From Himantopus leucocephalus (Eukaryota > Chordata > Aves > Charadriiformes > Recurvirostridae), in assembly GCA_003993805.1 (NCBI GenBank), contig RSEF01000020.1, positions 1,681,212 through 1,745,211 of the forward strand: DNA of 64,000 bases, in the 5' to 3' direction. Below, piece after piece: positions 10,501-23,834 of this stretch. Under the pieces are notes generated by a model. That model saw only the letters and a program-made list of their open reading frames with translations, had not been told where the DNA came from and searched no databases. Each line of letters begins with the position of its first letter. Within the stretch, counting starts at the first letter, position 1. The position numbers were made by a program, and so were the translations under genes.

Positions 10501-11567
10501 GTAGAAAATGACAGAAGATGAAGTGGATAAATCCTTAGCGCTGGCCGCAGGCGCGCGGGAAGGCTGGCGCCCAGCCAGCGAGGGCTCACTCCAAAGAACA
10601 GGCTTCCTTTGACCGTGTGTGGTTGGAGCGTTGGACCTCTTGGTGCTTAATTAAGAAATGATCAATATCATCTTCGTGCCAGGCGGTGTTGTAACAGGGG
10701 CTGGGTGGAGAGGCGTATAGGGGATGTATGCTGGTTTGGGTCCCTTCGTCCTGGCTAGGGAGCGCATCAGAAAGATCTTTGGCCATCTGTTCCACAGCCC
10801 GTGATGAAACCTTGGAAGGTAATTCATGAGGGTGTTCTACCATGCAAGCCAGGCTTGGTGTTTCCCAGCCTGTCAGCTGCTTTGGGCTCATCCTGATCAG
10901 CGAAAACGGATGTAACCTTGTCTATAGCCGGTAGCAGCAGGTCAGCTGGCCCCGATGATGCCGGCTTAGCTTTACCCACCTGCAAGGTGGATCTTTGGCT
11001 GCTCCAGCATTTGGACCACTGATCCAGCCTGGCTTCCCTTTGCTCATCAAGGTGTTTCTTTGCTGAGTCTAGGAGGAGTTGTCTTCTCCTGGCTACCTTC
11101 GGTCGGTGGCTGGGGTGGGACAGGCATGCCGGGAGTGGGGTGGCTCCACCACACGCCCTGTCTCCTCACTGGGGGCTCAGTGGCCAAAGGCATTTCAGTT
11201 GTGCTCTTAGAGGGCTCTGCAGAGAGACTGTTGGTCTCCTGCTTCCATGTGACACCTTACAAGACTGCCAAGGTGGAGATGCCTAGTATTTTTGGCTGCA
11301 GGAGGGAGTCTGTCCGTGACTGAGTCTGCTCCAGGCCTGGCAGGTTGTCCCAAGCAGCTCAATGCCAGATGGAGGCGTGCGTGATGGAACGAGAGAAGCT
11401 GTGCAGGGGATGATTAAACTGTGTTACACAGACCGTGCTGGAGTGCCATTTCACGTGTGTGTGTGCTGATGGCTGTGCCACCTGCAGCACGCTCCTGCCG
11501 TAGTGTCTGCCCGGCGTATGCACTGGTGCATGTATAGCCTGGTCAGGTAAATAGCGCCTGTGTCTTA
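10501..11567. other. Unique sequence, nothing recognised
   Basis: G+T-leaning unique DNA. The only notable sub-feature is the G-run cluster at 11112-11140. Confidence 0.4.
11112..11140 (+). other. Possible G-quadruplex sequence
   Basis: Four runs of three or more G (ggggtggg, then gggagtgggg after an 11-base loop). The long middle loop makes it a weak candidate. Confidence 0.3.
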
Positions 11568-11648
11568 TCAGGGAATGGCAGGGGCTGGAAGGGACCTCTG
11601 GAGGTCACCTACCGGAGAGCTTACAGCCCCTTCCAGTATCTGAAGGGC
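11568..11648. mobile_element. Two CR1 fragments in opposite orientations beside an assembly gap
   Basis: ggaatggcaggggctgg and gaagggacctctggagg at 11573-11611 read as the reverse complement of a CR1 3' end. Directly after, cagccccttccagtatctg at 11627-11645 reads as plus-strand CR1 just upstream of the conserved tail block. The sequence then runs into 100 Ns. The head-to-head pair probably broke the assembly. Confidence 0.65.
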
Positions 11649-11748
11649 NNNNNNNNNNNNNNNNNNNNNNNNNNNNNNNNNNNNNNNNNNNNNNNNNNNN
11701 NNNNNNNNNNNNNNNNNNNNNNNNNNNNNNNNNNNNNNNNNNNNNNNN
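11649..11748. other. Assembly gap, 100 N
   Basis: Exactly 100 unknown bases, a conventional placeholder for a gap of unknown size. Confidence 0.99.
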
Positions 11749-13736
11749 TCCTGTTGTCCACCTGTCCTCTCCTCTACAAACGCAGCAGGGTGACCAGCCT
11801 TTGCCGGGGGGGCGCAGCATCCTGCTCTGCTCCTCTGGGCCCTCGTTGTAATGCTGTAATGTCCCGTGACCAGAGGCAATGCAGGACTGTTTCACAAGCA
11901 GAGCATCTTCCCTGAGCTATAGTCTGGGGATTTCCGAACCAGGGCACAGTGTTCTCGCGTACTCAGCAAAGCAGACAGACATCAGCCTGAATCCAACTTC
12001 CCACCTCCTTCAGATTTTGCAGAAGCTGGCTCCAGAGCTAAAATTCACTGGCAGTCTTGTTTCTCTAATGGGACAAACAAAAAAATCCGGTTACAAAACC
12101 CCCAGATTCTGAAGTCTGGATGAGGACGTTTGTGGCACGTATCTGTCTTTAGTTCAATGCACAACGTTACCTTCATTAACAGAGGCGGCGTTTGCATATG
12201 ACATTATCTTATTTAAGTAGGCAGATCTGGCTGGTTGCTGTTAGTGAATGGGTGCTCGTGCCAGTGGTTCCAGATGGACCGCGTTTGCGTTGCTTCTCGC
12301 TGGCTTGCTGTAAATACACTCGCTGAATGACAGCAATATTCCCAGAAACACCTACTTTTAAGCATGTATCAGTAACTTTGTGAAAGTGTCTTTGAGTTCA
12401 TCCGACTTTGGAAACATGAAACACTTTACCTATGAGTCCAATTAAAACAACTTGGCTTTAAAGCTGGGGTACTCATAGCCACTTTCTTGAAAGAATAATC
12501 CTGCGTTGGCATAAATGGCTATAAATCAGTGAAGATCAAGGGACTGACACCCGTTTATGCTCACTGACAACCCAACTTAGATCTTACTCAGTAAATCATC
12601 TCAAGTGCTGTGGAAAAACTCAGAACTGTTCTGAAATANCTGTGGAAAAACTCAGAACTGTTCTGAAATATCTGCAAATAAAGAGACGGAAAACGCATCC
12701 CTTATTTCCATGGGAATTAATTCTCTGGAAATATGGGGCTCCTCGGCTTCTGGGTGCAGAATCTGTAAACATAAGGCATCTACAGTCATTTGCCAGTTTT
12801 GAAAATGGGTCTCTTAATCCAGAGCATCCCCTCTGAGATCCCATCTGCACCTTCAGGCAGCTCTGCTGCTGTTCTTCTAATCTTTTCCTCCTCCTTTGAC
12901 TCTTTGTCGCCATGGATGACCCACCATGAATAAAAGATAAGGACGTACCAGATTTAAACACAGCCTTTGCTTCTGGGGTCAACGCGCTAACTCCTGATCT
13001 GTCGGGCGGGAAGGCTGCGGAGCACGAAGGGTTCAGCTCAGGTCTTCGTCGCCTAGGTGCACCTCTGCTCACCTCCTGGTCCAGGTTGAGAACATAGTGC
13101 TTCGTCTGTGAGACCTAATGGGGCTAAGGCAATGCTGTGAAGGCTGTCAATTTTAGGCCCATTTTCAAACAGATAACAGGGTACGTCACCAGCAAATCCA
13201 TAGGAGGATAGATTGGCTGAAGGCTCGAATGGTGGGTAAAGATAAAAATTAAGGATCTAAACTTTGAATTTCTGCCCAGCATTTCTTGTACCAGTCTGCT
13301 CCAGCCCTGCGCCTGAATGCAAGGAAGGGGTCGGTTTGTGCCAGCGCGGTGCTGGGCTGGGGGACACAGGCCTGGCCTTCCCGCCTGAAGTTTGTCCAGC
13401 GCTAGTTTGCAGCCACGTGGCGTGAAGCAAGGTTGGACTTGAGTGTGGGCCCGAGCCTGTGCTGGCGATGCAGGGAGGGCTGCGCACAAGGCGTGAGAAG
13501 TGCCCCAGAGTAGATGAGAGAAGAGAGCAAGGACTTTGGCTTGTTCCTACCCTCAACTCGGTGGAGAACCTGCCCTCACACAGTGACCTGACTTGCTGAG
13601 TCTGAAAGCCAGAAGCTTGGACATTTTGAAAGTTGAAGAGGGCGTAGATTATCTCATTTGACGTCTGGTACATGAAATGGGAATTTGCTCAGTTGTTGCC
13701 ATATTGAGAACTTGTATGGCGTTAAACTTGGTTAAA
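11749..13736. other. Unique sequence, nothing recognised
   Basis: There is no repeat body apart from the single-N duplication at 12608-12670. A minus-strand frame (13072 to 12620) crosses that N and is therefore not trustworthy. Confidence 0.4.
12608..12670. repeat. 31-bp exact tandem copy split by one N (assembly duplication)
   Basis: 12608-12638 and 12640-12670 are identical, with N at 12639. This is the same signature as the other single-N duplications in the window. Confidence 0.85.
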
Positions 13737-14057
13737 ATTCAAGGGGGGCAGTGGAGGGGGAGGTGCTGATCTCCTCTCTCTGGTGACCAGCCACACGAGA
13801 GAATGGAATGAAGCTGCATCAGGGGAAGCTCAGATTGGACATTAGGAACAGGTTCTTCACTGAGAGGGTGGTCACTCCCTGGAACAGTCCCCCCAGGGAG
13901 CGGCACCGAGCCTGTCACAGTTTGAGGAGCGTCTGGACAATCCTCATAGTCATATGGTTCAGTTCTAGGTAGTCCTGTGAGGACAGGGGGTTGGACTTGA
14001 TGATCCTTATGGGGCCCTTCCAACTTAAGATATTCTGTGTTTCTATGATTCTGTGAA
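13737..14057 (+). mobile_element. CR1 LINE, 5'-truncated
   Basis: Plus-strand blocks in order: aatgaagctgcatcagggg, 'ttggacattaggaacaggttcttcac', 'tggtcactccctggaacag', 'ttggacttgatgatccttatgg', 'cccttccaac', then a tail with ctatgattctgtgaa. The wording differs from the copies at 3.5 and 37.4 kb, so this is a different CR1 subfamily. The ORF2 tail is interrupted by stops and indels. Confidence 0.9.
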
Positions 14058-17000
14058 ACTTACCTCCCTGAAAAGCACCTAACTAAGAAATTTTTCTTGA
14101 GGAGAAGGTATCGAGAGAAGGTCTTTAGGCCACCATTTTGGTCAACCCTCCTGATGGTTAATCTCACTTTTAAAACGTGTCTTGTTTCCCCCAGCGGTTG
14201 TTCAGCTTACCTCTGCTACACTGAAGTGGCCTTCAGCACCAGCCGCTTTCTGCCTCTGAGAGCACTTACCCGACACAACCAGATGCCTCATGAGCCTTGA
14301 CACGACCCAAACCGACACGTCATTACAGCCCCCACCTCATGGCACTTCCACCATCTCTAAGTCATTCCAGTGGCTCTTCTCCACGCACGCTCTCACCTCT
14401 AACAGCCTTTAAAAACCCCAGGCTGGGTGCTGTACGTAGCGCTGGTTTTCTGAGAGCTGTACAGAAATGTAAACCAGCCTGACTGTTCCCCCTCGACTCC
14501 TGCTGAAACACCCAGCGATCAAGTGGCGAGTAGATAAGGACGGATTTTGAACAAACTGATTTCTTATCAGTTTGAGGTCCGATTCGACACTCGTGCTGTT
14601 GTCTGATACTTTTCTCTGGAAGCAACCTTACAGAAACTGCCGGGACAGCTCACGGGCTGCGGTGGCACTCATAACAAACAAGGATGGCAGAACTAGGTCT
14701 GCTGAAAGGAAGACATAAATGAAATTCACCTTCCAGCGTTCACTGCAAGTGAAGCGGATCTGCATTTCTTACACCAAGCAAAGGCTACAGCTCAGATGCT
14801 AATTTTATCTTGCTGGCTTTGTAGCATCCTTGATCTTCAAGAGAATTCAAAATAACATGTAGCAAATGTATAACTAAGTCTTTTTAAAGAAGTAACTGCA
14901 AAGTGCGTAACACTGCTCAAGGGGAAACAGCTTCTCTGCTAAACACAGAGTATGAAATCAGATCATACTGGCAGACGGAACAAATGGACTCTTTACGCGC
15001 TATCCTCACAACTGGGCTGTTAGGGGAGACCAGGGCACCTTGGTCCCCATCTGCCCTAGGGACCCATCCCCGACGGCAGCGTATAGCAAGGCCAAGCCCG
15101 TCGTCACCTCCTAATGGCTTGTGACAACACGCTCCCTTTGCTGAGCAGACATGGGCGATTGCATGTCACGGATATCAGGGTTGCTTTGTGCGAAGCGTCG
15201 GACACAGCTATTGCAGGAGACCCTCTCCACCCCGAGGGCGGATACTCAGCACTGGGGCAGGGCCAGGCCGCTCCTCTCTCTGAAGGCATCCCTGCCATGG
15301 TCCCAGCAAACCCGGGAGAAGATGAATGGGGAAGCAAACAGTCCCACCGCTGCTGTGTGCTTGCCTGGCTGGGGGCGTTTGCACCGGGAAGGGGAAACAC
15401 AAGCCCACGAGAGATGGGTCTGGAGTGCTTTAAGCCCTGCCGACAGCTTGTCAATGCAGCTCCCACGATCAAAGCTTGGGCTTCTCCCCCTCCGCAGAGC
15501 TCCAGCTGAGGCAGGAGTTTAGCACGAGCTTCAGGGCTTGATGCTCTGGTCCCCAGAGCGGGATCAAACCTGTGCTAAACTGACGGTATAGATACATCTG
15601 CTGCAGCCCTCTGGAAAGCTGTTTGGAAGCCGCGTGGGCTGGTACAGCTGAACCCGGCCAGAAAGCAGGCGGAGGCCAGCTAAGCACTGGGGACTTCCTT
15701 GTCCCCCAGTGCATGAAGAAACAAGGGATCAGGTGGCAGCCCTCTTGCTCGGACACTGTCTCCCAGGGCACTGCCGGCCACCAACCCTTACTGAATTATT
15801 CCCCAGGGAAAGCGAGTGCTTGCCTCCAGGCCGCTCTCCAGGTATGGGACGTGATTATCCTCATCAGCTTACAGGTGAGCTGGTGACCAGCCCCGTTTGC
15901 CAACTGGCAGCTTGAAGCCCCTTCCCAGGAGCAGCCACAGCTCCCCCAGCACTCACAGATGAATGATATTCTTCGTCTGTACCAGGCAGAGCTCGCTGGC
16001 AGGAAGGAAAAAGTTTTCCCGATCTAACAGGGAAACATTCTTTCGTTGGTACCAAACTCCAGAGAAGTCCCCCGTTCCCCGGTGGCAGGTACAGGGGTGC
16101 TGGGAGCAGCGCTGCAGTGGCAGAAAGCACCTGGGCAGACGCTGGCTGCCGCAGCAAGGATGGTGTGGTGCTACCAGGACGATTTCTGCATGTTTTTCCC
16201 GACTCTTACGAAGCAAAAGAGGAGAAAAATGAATAGCAGCACTGTCTGGGAAGGAGAAAGATAGATGGCTGGCATTAGCTCTGGCAAAGCACACCTTGGA
16301 GGCGATGAAAACAGCTCCACCACACTGAATAACACCCCATGCAACTCCTCCTCCCTCTGGTAAGACACACCCGGGCCAGGAAAATGCCTTCTTTGCATTT
16401 GTGCAGCCATGAGCGCCATGGTGCTGCTCAGCAGGGCGCAGGCCCAGCGAGCTGGGGTCCATCACAGCCTCAGAGAGACACCCACCACGACAGGACGGTG
16501 GGCAGGCTCCAGAGATCTCTTCTGGAGGGAGGTCAGAGGAGAGAGATGGCCGTTCTTTCTTACTACCCTCCATACTCACCCCCACACACATCATCGAGGT
16601 TATCTGACCATCTTCCTTCCTTCTTAGCCAGCATCGAGGTCTCACAGCCTCATCAAATGTATCCGCCTCCTTAAAGAGGGGTCACGGGCACGTCCAAAGA
16701 GCTGGGTCCCCATGAAGATGAAGACAAGGAAGGATTCAGTCCACACCACAACCTCATGCCCGACACCTGCAGAGCTGAGGGGCAGCTGGAGACATCTGCT
16801 CCGCAAGCGGAACCGGGATATCTGCCAGGGAGTTTGGACTCTGCTCCCTGCCTGTATTTTTTCCTCTCGTTGGAGATAAGTAAAATGAAAAGAAGGAACT
16901 GGAGAAGGTACTGAATTGAAAATGAGAAAGGAGCTGAGGGTTTGGGGTTTTTTTCCGCTTGGATTTAATAGTGCTTGGAACGAAGTACTGAGAAGCAGAT

Positions 17001-17899
17001 ACCCCCTTCCTGAACTGCTCGTACTGGCCCCACCGCTCGGCACCGCAGCCTGCTTGCCTACGAGCCCCTGCCCACGGAGCGGGTACGCTGCGGGTGAACG
17101 GGGAGAGGTGCTGAACTTCCCTCTTTCCTGAGCACACTTGTACTCAAACCGCTTTCTCTCCTCTCTCAGTGCCTTCATTCAGTATTTCCATTTTTTTCAG
17201 AGCAGGTGCTCATTCCCATTCTTAATGAATCATTCCGCTCACTTGTAAACAAGACCTTTATTAGCTCCACAAGCATGTGTTTGTTTCTATTTATACCTTT
17301 CCCATATCAATATTTGAAAGCACACTACCCTATGCTGAATTCTTTCTCCATGCCCTTTTCCATCCCTGCTGCCTCTTTCCCAGCCCTTCCTTCTCTTCCT
17401 TGTCTGTTCACAGCTTACAGTCTCCCAGGTTTATCTGTCCTGATAAAAATCAACCCTAGATTTTACTTTTCCTTTGTTGGCCTGAATTAAATAATTGGGA
17501 TCTTCCTTTCTGAATGATGTTCATTCAAAGCAGATCTTCATATCCCTGTATAGTCCTTTACGTGCATTAGAAATTGGTGGGAACTGAACACCGAAATCCT
17601 CTAGGCAGATCTCTGTCCACCTCGCTTTGGAGAAAGCCACACACCCGCTTATTTATTGGGTGCTTCCGCACCTTGTATTTTAAATTCTGATCTTATTAGT
17701 ATTGAGAATGATTGTTCTGGGGTTTAAATGCATGAAAACAGGGTGCCGCTTCCCCTCTCCCATCAGCTGCATCCAGGGACAAGACTTCAGTTTCCTTTAC
17801 CACAAGTGCTAGGAATAGCTTTGTCATGGAAATAGGCACTTGTGGTATTTTTAACGAGCACCTGCTTTATCACACTGCCTAATGAGAGCCTGGACAGAA
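14058..17899. other. Unique sequence, long open frames without support
   Basis: A+C-leaning on the plus strand. Several long open frames overlap on both strands (for example minus 15953-16645). None has a recognisable motif or consistent codon bias. A 9-bp perfect hairpin is listed separately. Confidence 0.4.
14552..14574. repeat. Short perfect hairpin, 9-bp arms
   Basis: caaactgat, loop ttctt, atcagtttg. There is no flanking extension and no terminator context. It is probably incidental. Confidence 0.5.
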
Positions 17900-18260
17900 A
17901 TGCAGTGAAAGCACAGGAAGGTAAGACTACTATTTAAGCTAATTAACAGCAAATTAAATTAAACTGACACACACATATATTTGGGGCTTCTGCATCGAAG
18001 GCGAGAGAGTGCTGCAGAGATTTCATTATTCACGTTTCCCATCATCTGTTTTTTCCCCAGCACCTGCCTACCCACCCAATTACCTGGGGAAGGGAGAGGG
18101 AGAAAGATACTAAAGCCAGTAAGATAATTCTCATTTACATAATAATTTTTCTGCATTGTGTTTAATAGTCTGCGAGTAACCGAAGAAGAATATATAGTCC
18201 ATTCTTTAAAAAGCTCCAATGCACTAATTGAAATTAAATTACACGGAACTCAGTCTCTGT
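17900..18260. promoter_or_regulatory. AT-rich homeodomain-site block, candidate conserved non-coding element
   Basis: Contains gctaattaacagcaaatt at 17938-17955, then 'ctcatttacataataatttt' and 'ctaattgaaattaaatta' further on. The complexity is high with no repeat body. Function is inferred only from composition and motif density. Confidence 0.25.
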
Positions 18261-18439
18261 CTTCTGTTCATTGGGAGATAATATGCAAGCCACAGTTTTA
18301 TGTGTTATTATTAATATTGATAGATGAACCACTGTACTCACCACAGAACCACTTCCTAGATGCGTTTCCCCTTCCTTCAGCTGTAGGTGAGCCTAAAAGG
18401 ATGTTTTTTTCCCCCCATTAAAATGCCTCATTTGCTGCA

Positions 18440-18625
18440 CCCAGGGTTGCGATCCTTTAGCATTCGAGACAGTCATCACTGCAGGTAGCAGTGCCTATTT
18501 GCGGCATTAACGCCGGGTAATGCAACTGCATTCTTTCTTCACATTACCTTGCATATGTTATAGCTCAATTAATCTGTCAGGGTGACATTTCCATCACAAA
18601 CAGAATTTAAGCGAATTTAATGCTA
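18440..18625. promoter_or_regulatory. Candidate enhancer: homeodomain, octamer-like and TALE-type sites
   Basis: The block holds ttgcatatg (POU-like) and caattaat (18566-18573). Next comes an inverted TGTCA-GGG-TGACA pair at 18575-18587, with the TGACA/TGTCA core of MEIS/TGIF-type TALE factors. There is also a nearly symmetric cggcattaacgccg. Such a mix in unique AT-rich DNA is typical of developmental enhancers. No conservation data are available here. Confidence 0.35.
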
Positions 18626-20985
18626 AGTTGGCCAGAAAGCGGAGTCTAACACTGGGTTCCTCGGAAGAGGTAGAACATCAGGATCTCCTTCCCCTACTTC
18701 CCAGCCCGTCACTCGAGCTGCCGGGGCGGGAGCCGGGGTCTCGCTGGTGCTTGCGGGAGATTCGGGCTACGTGGCAGCTTGCTCCTTGCCTTCTCTCCGA
18801 GGCTGCTAACAAGGGAGCCAATTAGTGCCAGCTGGGATGCGAGCACTTTTTCCATCAGGAGCTGGATTGAAACCTTTAATTCATTTTGCACAGGCAAAGC
18901 CACACGCAATGTTCAAGCAGGGAAAAAATTCACAGATTCTGAGGGTTTGGAGTATCCCCATGGATTTTATTCTTTGCTTGAGACTTGCAGCTTTCATTAA
19001 AATAAAAAAAAAAAAGAAAGGTTTCTTGCCCTTCTGACTGCAAAACTACTTTTCTTCATCTAAACTGATACCAAGCCTTCCTGAGCTACTTGTGCTGAAA
19101 TGGGCTTTCTCTCCTTGGTGACTCTGGGACCTTGGAATAACAAGTTGCCAAGACTGTACATCAGTCCTGGCTGCTGATCACGCCATGGACAGGCTGCCAG
19201 CACTCCAGGTGCCTCGTGACGTTTCCCAGCACAAAGCAGAATAACCAAGGAGCTCTGCGCTATTGTCTTTCAGGTCTTTATGATCTGGAGTGAACAAGAC
19301 GGGGATGAAGAGCCCCTCCATCACTGTCTCTATCCCGGGTGGCCCGATTGCACCCCGAGCTCTCGGCAGGTTCTGCTGAGGAGCGCCTGGTCCTCACTTC
19401 CATCACCTTCCAATGTGGGACGGACATTGATCTGCTTCTCTGCATCAACGCTGCCTTCTGCTTGGGCCTCTGCAGGGTTAAAGATAAGATAAACTGTCTC
19501 TTCTCCCACAGGGCTCCTCCAGGACCTGGTTCTTCTCCTGCTGCAGACATCCTAGGACATACAGGACAGACTTTTGCTCTTAGAGGATGCAGAAGGAGGT
19601 GCCCTGGGACTGTGCAGAACTGTCCCAGAGGATGGTTTACACCAGGCAGCTGTCTCACCATGCCCGGGGGTCCTGCCAGTGGTCCAGCAGCACTGAGCAG
19701 TTCAGCGGAGGGTGCGGTGTGCCGAGCACAAGGCTACAGGGATTGGGATTTTCCAAATGCCCAAGGTGCCGTGCCCAGCGCCCATCAGCAGGGCTTGGGA
19801 GCATCGTCTCTGACTTCGAAGGCGGCTGGACCTAGTTTAGATTATCAAGTCCTGCCCTGAAGACCTAAGATCTTCTAGAAGGATGAAATCTCCTTTCAAA
19901 GAAACTGATCAGACACTAACAGGAGGGTATCATTTTCCGTCAAGGTAAATGGGAATGCAGGCTCCCCCCCTGTGCTTTAGATGAGTCATCAGGCAAACGT
20001 TCCTGAAAACCTCCTGTCAAATAGACTTTACATTAAAGGCAGCATCAGAAAGCACAAAGTGTTTTTCTCAGGACATGTATTAAGTCCTGCAGCTAATTAA
20101 TTCATGCATTTACAAAAGAAATGCTTGACAATACACACAGTTCAACTGAGTTCAAGATATGAAAGAAAATATCAGAACAGGAAACCTACACATCTCCTTT
20201 GGTCCGTAACATATCTCCTTAGCACCAAACCCCAGAAAGACACTTCCCCCCTCCCCCGTCAAGTAAAATCCTGTGTCAAACCCCATTTTCTCCCTCAGCC
20301 CACTGAACCTGTGAGTGTGCAAACCCTGTGTAAGGACTCCAGGTTCTGCACCGCTGACTTTAACAGGAACGCACTTGGGAAGGACCATCACCCCCGTGCA
20401 GTGCTTGGTGGAGATGCAGAATATTTGAGTGCAGAGGAAGCAACGCAGGACTTCTTCCTCCAACACACAGCAGATGTATTTGTGTCCCTGGCTGGAACGA
20501 GCATAAGGAGGATCCAGCTGGCGGACAGTGGAGATGTAGCGCTGATGGCTGATCCACTGACGTCCAGCTCTTGGCTTGGGTGTTCACCAGCATCTCATAG
20601 CTTTTGTGGCAACAGCACAGGATTCCATGCAGGGCTGAGTCCCTTGTCCTTGGAAGGAACTCCAGCCCAGCTGGGGGAACAGATAGGATGGAGAAACCAT
20701 CTAGTCACTGGAGATGATGGCTTTCCAAAGAGAAGCTGCATTTTATGGAAGTGGCTTCATTAACTACCCCAGTCTCCAAGAAAAAGCGGACCCACAGCAA
20801 CGTAAAGGGAGAAGGTTGGAAGCTATGCTGTGAAATGAAACTAAGGGCCTCTGCTTGCTACAGCAGGTGCTACAGCCATAAGACTTCTTTAATAGCCTGA
20901 CCACAAGAGCAGTGCCAGTTCAGCCAATGCTCCCTCTAAATACTGATGGTCTCCATCATCAGTAAAGCCTTCTACTGTACAGGAA

Positions 20986-21035
20986 TCTCTAGCAATAGAT
21001 GGAGGTTCAATAAGTTCTCTAGCAATAGGTGGAGA
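20986..21035 (+). repeat. Two-copy direct repeat, period 30
   Basis: tctctagcaatagatggag and tctctagcaataggtggag start at 20986 and 21016. Local tandem duplication. Confidence 0.7.
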
Positions 21036-23770
21036 GGTGTGAGCTCTTGTGATCCGAGACAGACAACGGCAAAGATAACAACAGTCCAGGAGCATGTTGA
21101 GACTGGGCTTGAAGGAGAAAGAAGGAAGAGAGTAGTTAATTAGCTGCATAGTGCAATTGCATTGCTCATTCCTTTTGCCAACAAACGAGGCCATTTACAG
21201 AGTTCTGGCTTGACCACGTGGCGTCTAAACGCTGCCCAGCTATGGGGACAGTGGGAAGGATTACACAGACCCCCGCGCCAGTGACAGTGTGGTTCCTTCT
21301 CTGCCACCAGTAAATGAGTTCCCTGGCACAGTTTCATCTCCTAACACTCCCATCTGAGCCACGGAGAAACACGGCACCGGGCTCAGTCCCGATGGGATCC
21401 AGAGGGCAATGGCCATCAGGTGGCCTGTGAAAGGGCAACCGCTGTCCCAGAGCTGGAAGCCACCCTGTGCCACGCACACCAGTGCTGGCTGGGAGCACGG
21501 GCTGGCTATGGGGCGTGAGTCTGAGCCTGCCACGTCCCCTCAACGTGACCCAGGGTTTCATTGCAGGGAACACATCAGATGGCAAGTGGGAGCGAAAAAA
21601 TCCCATTTATGGCTGTGCATGCAGCTATGTCCATGCTTACAAGGGCAGCTCTCAGGGCAGCCTTCCCATACGGGGATGCAGCTCCTGCATCACTGCCCGC
21701 GGCCACTGGTGCCTCACTGGCACACGGCACCGACAGAGCTGCTCTGGACCAGCCTGTGCCCCTCCGGGCAGGCACAGACGGCCGATCTCCATGGAACGTG
21801 CAGTAAGGGGGAAAAACAAGGAAAGACTTACTCTAATAACTACCTCAAATTCAGCACTGACAGCATTGTGGGTTTTCAAGCTACTGAATCTTTCTTTTTA
21901 GCCCCCCAGAAACACACAATCGCATAAAATATTTGCTTGAATAAACACTGGCTCCCAGTTCTCAGCAGCAGAGTAAATATGGAAAAGATGAATAGGAGAA
22001 GATACCAATCAGCTACTGAACAGATTTAAGAATTAATTAATCCAGTCTTGTCATTTCCATGTTCGGCAATGCTTAGTCTACACAAAAGACCCTTGGAGAA
22101 GCCCAGAGATGCTGGCCACCATGTGTACCGGGGTGCTCCCTACACTGCGTGTGCAGCGTGACCAACCGGTGCAAGGGAAAGCAGCTCTGCTGCCTCCTGA
22201 GGTCCTAGGTAGATCCTGAGGTCAGGAGTCAGAGCTATCAGGGCTCTGGCAGTGCAGTCCTGTACCTTAGGGTGATGCTATGAACACACAAAGCTCCTTT
22301 CACCTTTCCTGTCCAGTTTAGGCAGGGCAGTGTGTACTGCAGGCGGTCGGTACAGGGCAGTGGGGAGGCAGGACTATCCGAATGGTCTGAGGGCTGCTAA
22401 GACCCATTACGCTGCCTCTACAGACCTCAACAGATGGGCAGGCAGGGGACAGCAGATCTCAAGTTATTCCATGTAGCTTAATCATTTCATAATAACATCT
22501 TTAATGCATCTTAGAAGCATAGAAGGACTCCTTTCATGCCTAATTGCAAGGCTTTCTGAGAAAGCAATCACTGCTCAGAGGCATTTTCCAAGGATTTTTC
22601 TGTCTTTTGCCTTTGTAACATCAGTCAAGCAAACCACTATTCAGCAGTCTCTGTAGTCTGGGTCCCTTTTTAACCTCTCCTGTAAAACCTTTGGATATTA
22701 TTATCCTTTCCCTATTTGTTCATGCCTTATGAGTACAGATGCTTATTTGGAGCTTGCATTAGCGCGCTCGCCAAACAAAGAGAAGACATGAAAGGAGCAA
22801 AGAGAGCAGTTAAGTTGAAAGTCTCTTGGATGGGCTTGGAAATTATTTGTTACCAAACCAGAAGCAATCTTTCATCTGCTTTCACCTGGCGCCGCGTCTC
22901 TGCGGTGGGGAGCGGAGGAGGAGGGCAGGCATCCCATCGCAGGTGAGGAATCTCTGCCGGCGACTCCGGCGCATCTCCGATGGGAGAAGGCTCCCTCAGG
23001 GTGTGCGTTTGAACGCTTTGTCCCTGGGCTGCAGCACTACAAAGGCTCCCGCTGAGCAGAGGCATTTTCACCATGTCAGTCACTCCTCCTAGCTTACAGG
23101 AACAGTAAAGTCGAGTCTCATCCCCCCGCTGTGCGCGGGTGCACACACACCACGCTAGCAGCAGCTGCGTGCCCGGCTGGGCGGCTACAGCACCAACAGG
23201 AGCGCTAGCCACCATGGCCACTCACCGCAGAACAGCCGAGCCATGGGAAGAACAGTTTCCCCTCGTGCTCAGGTCACCCCAGCACAAGGCCGGAGGGACA
23301 GGTAGAGCTGGGTGAGGAGATGCCGCAAGATGAGTCTCGCGTGGGCTGTGGGAGCCGTTTTCCCCCGCGAGCAAGGACAGGGTGTTCTCCATCCCTCATA
23401 CCAGAGTGGCTTCACAGACCTCCTGGGAGTAAACACACAGCAACTGTGACCTTTTGAAGCTATCTTCCACTGAGTAAGAGTTATCTCTGATCACACAACC
23501 ATTAATTGTTTCGTAATAAACACATTCCCTCAGCAGCCAGTGGGAGTTGGACACAACGGCTCCACTGCTCATGAAGATTGCTTTGCTCCATCTGTTCCTG
23601 TGGTACCGATCCTGGAGACACCCTTTGTGTGGGGCCCAGGCCCACTTTAAATAGAAAGACTAAAGGGGACAGGGCTACTATATCTCATGTTGCTGGTGTC
23701 CCAGGGGATATCAATTCCCCTCCCAACCAGCCTAATTTGCCTGCATTTTGACTGGAAAGCCAGCTGGTGG

Positions 23771-23834
23771 CTCCTCAAAGTATTGCATGATTACTCCTCA
23801 AAGTATTTTAGAGTGTTTGACTCCTCAAAGTATT
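23771..23834 (+). repeat. Three-copy short repeat ctcctcaaagtatt
   Basis: The 14-base unit starts at 23771, 23794 and 23821, with spacings of 23 and 27 bases. It resembles a small decayed minisatellite. Confidence 0.75.

Noticed and set aside
12620..13072. 150-codon minus-strand frame
   Set aside because: It crosses the N at 12639 and includes both copies of a false duplication.
15953..16645. 230-codon minus-strand open frame
   Set aside because: Overlapping plus frames are also open. There is no domain, no splice context and no clear codon-position bias by eye.
20104..20763. 219-codon plus-strand open frame
   Set aside because: Low-information residues, no motif, and a second frame open on the opposite strand.
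22880..23060. CpG-rich patch as a possible promoter island
   Set aside because: Too short and only moderately CpG-rich, with no adjacent first-exon candidate.
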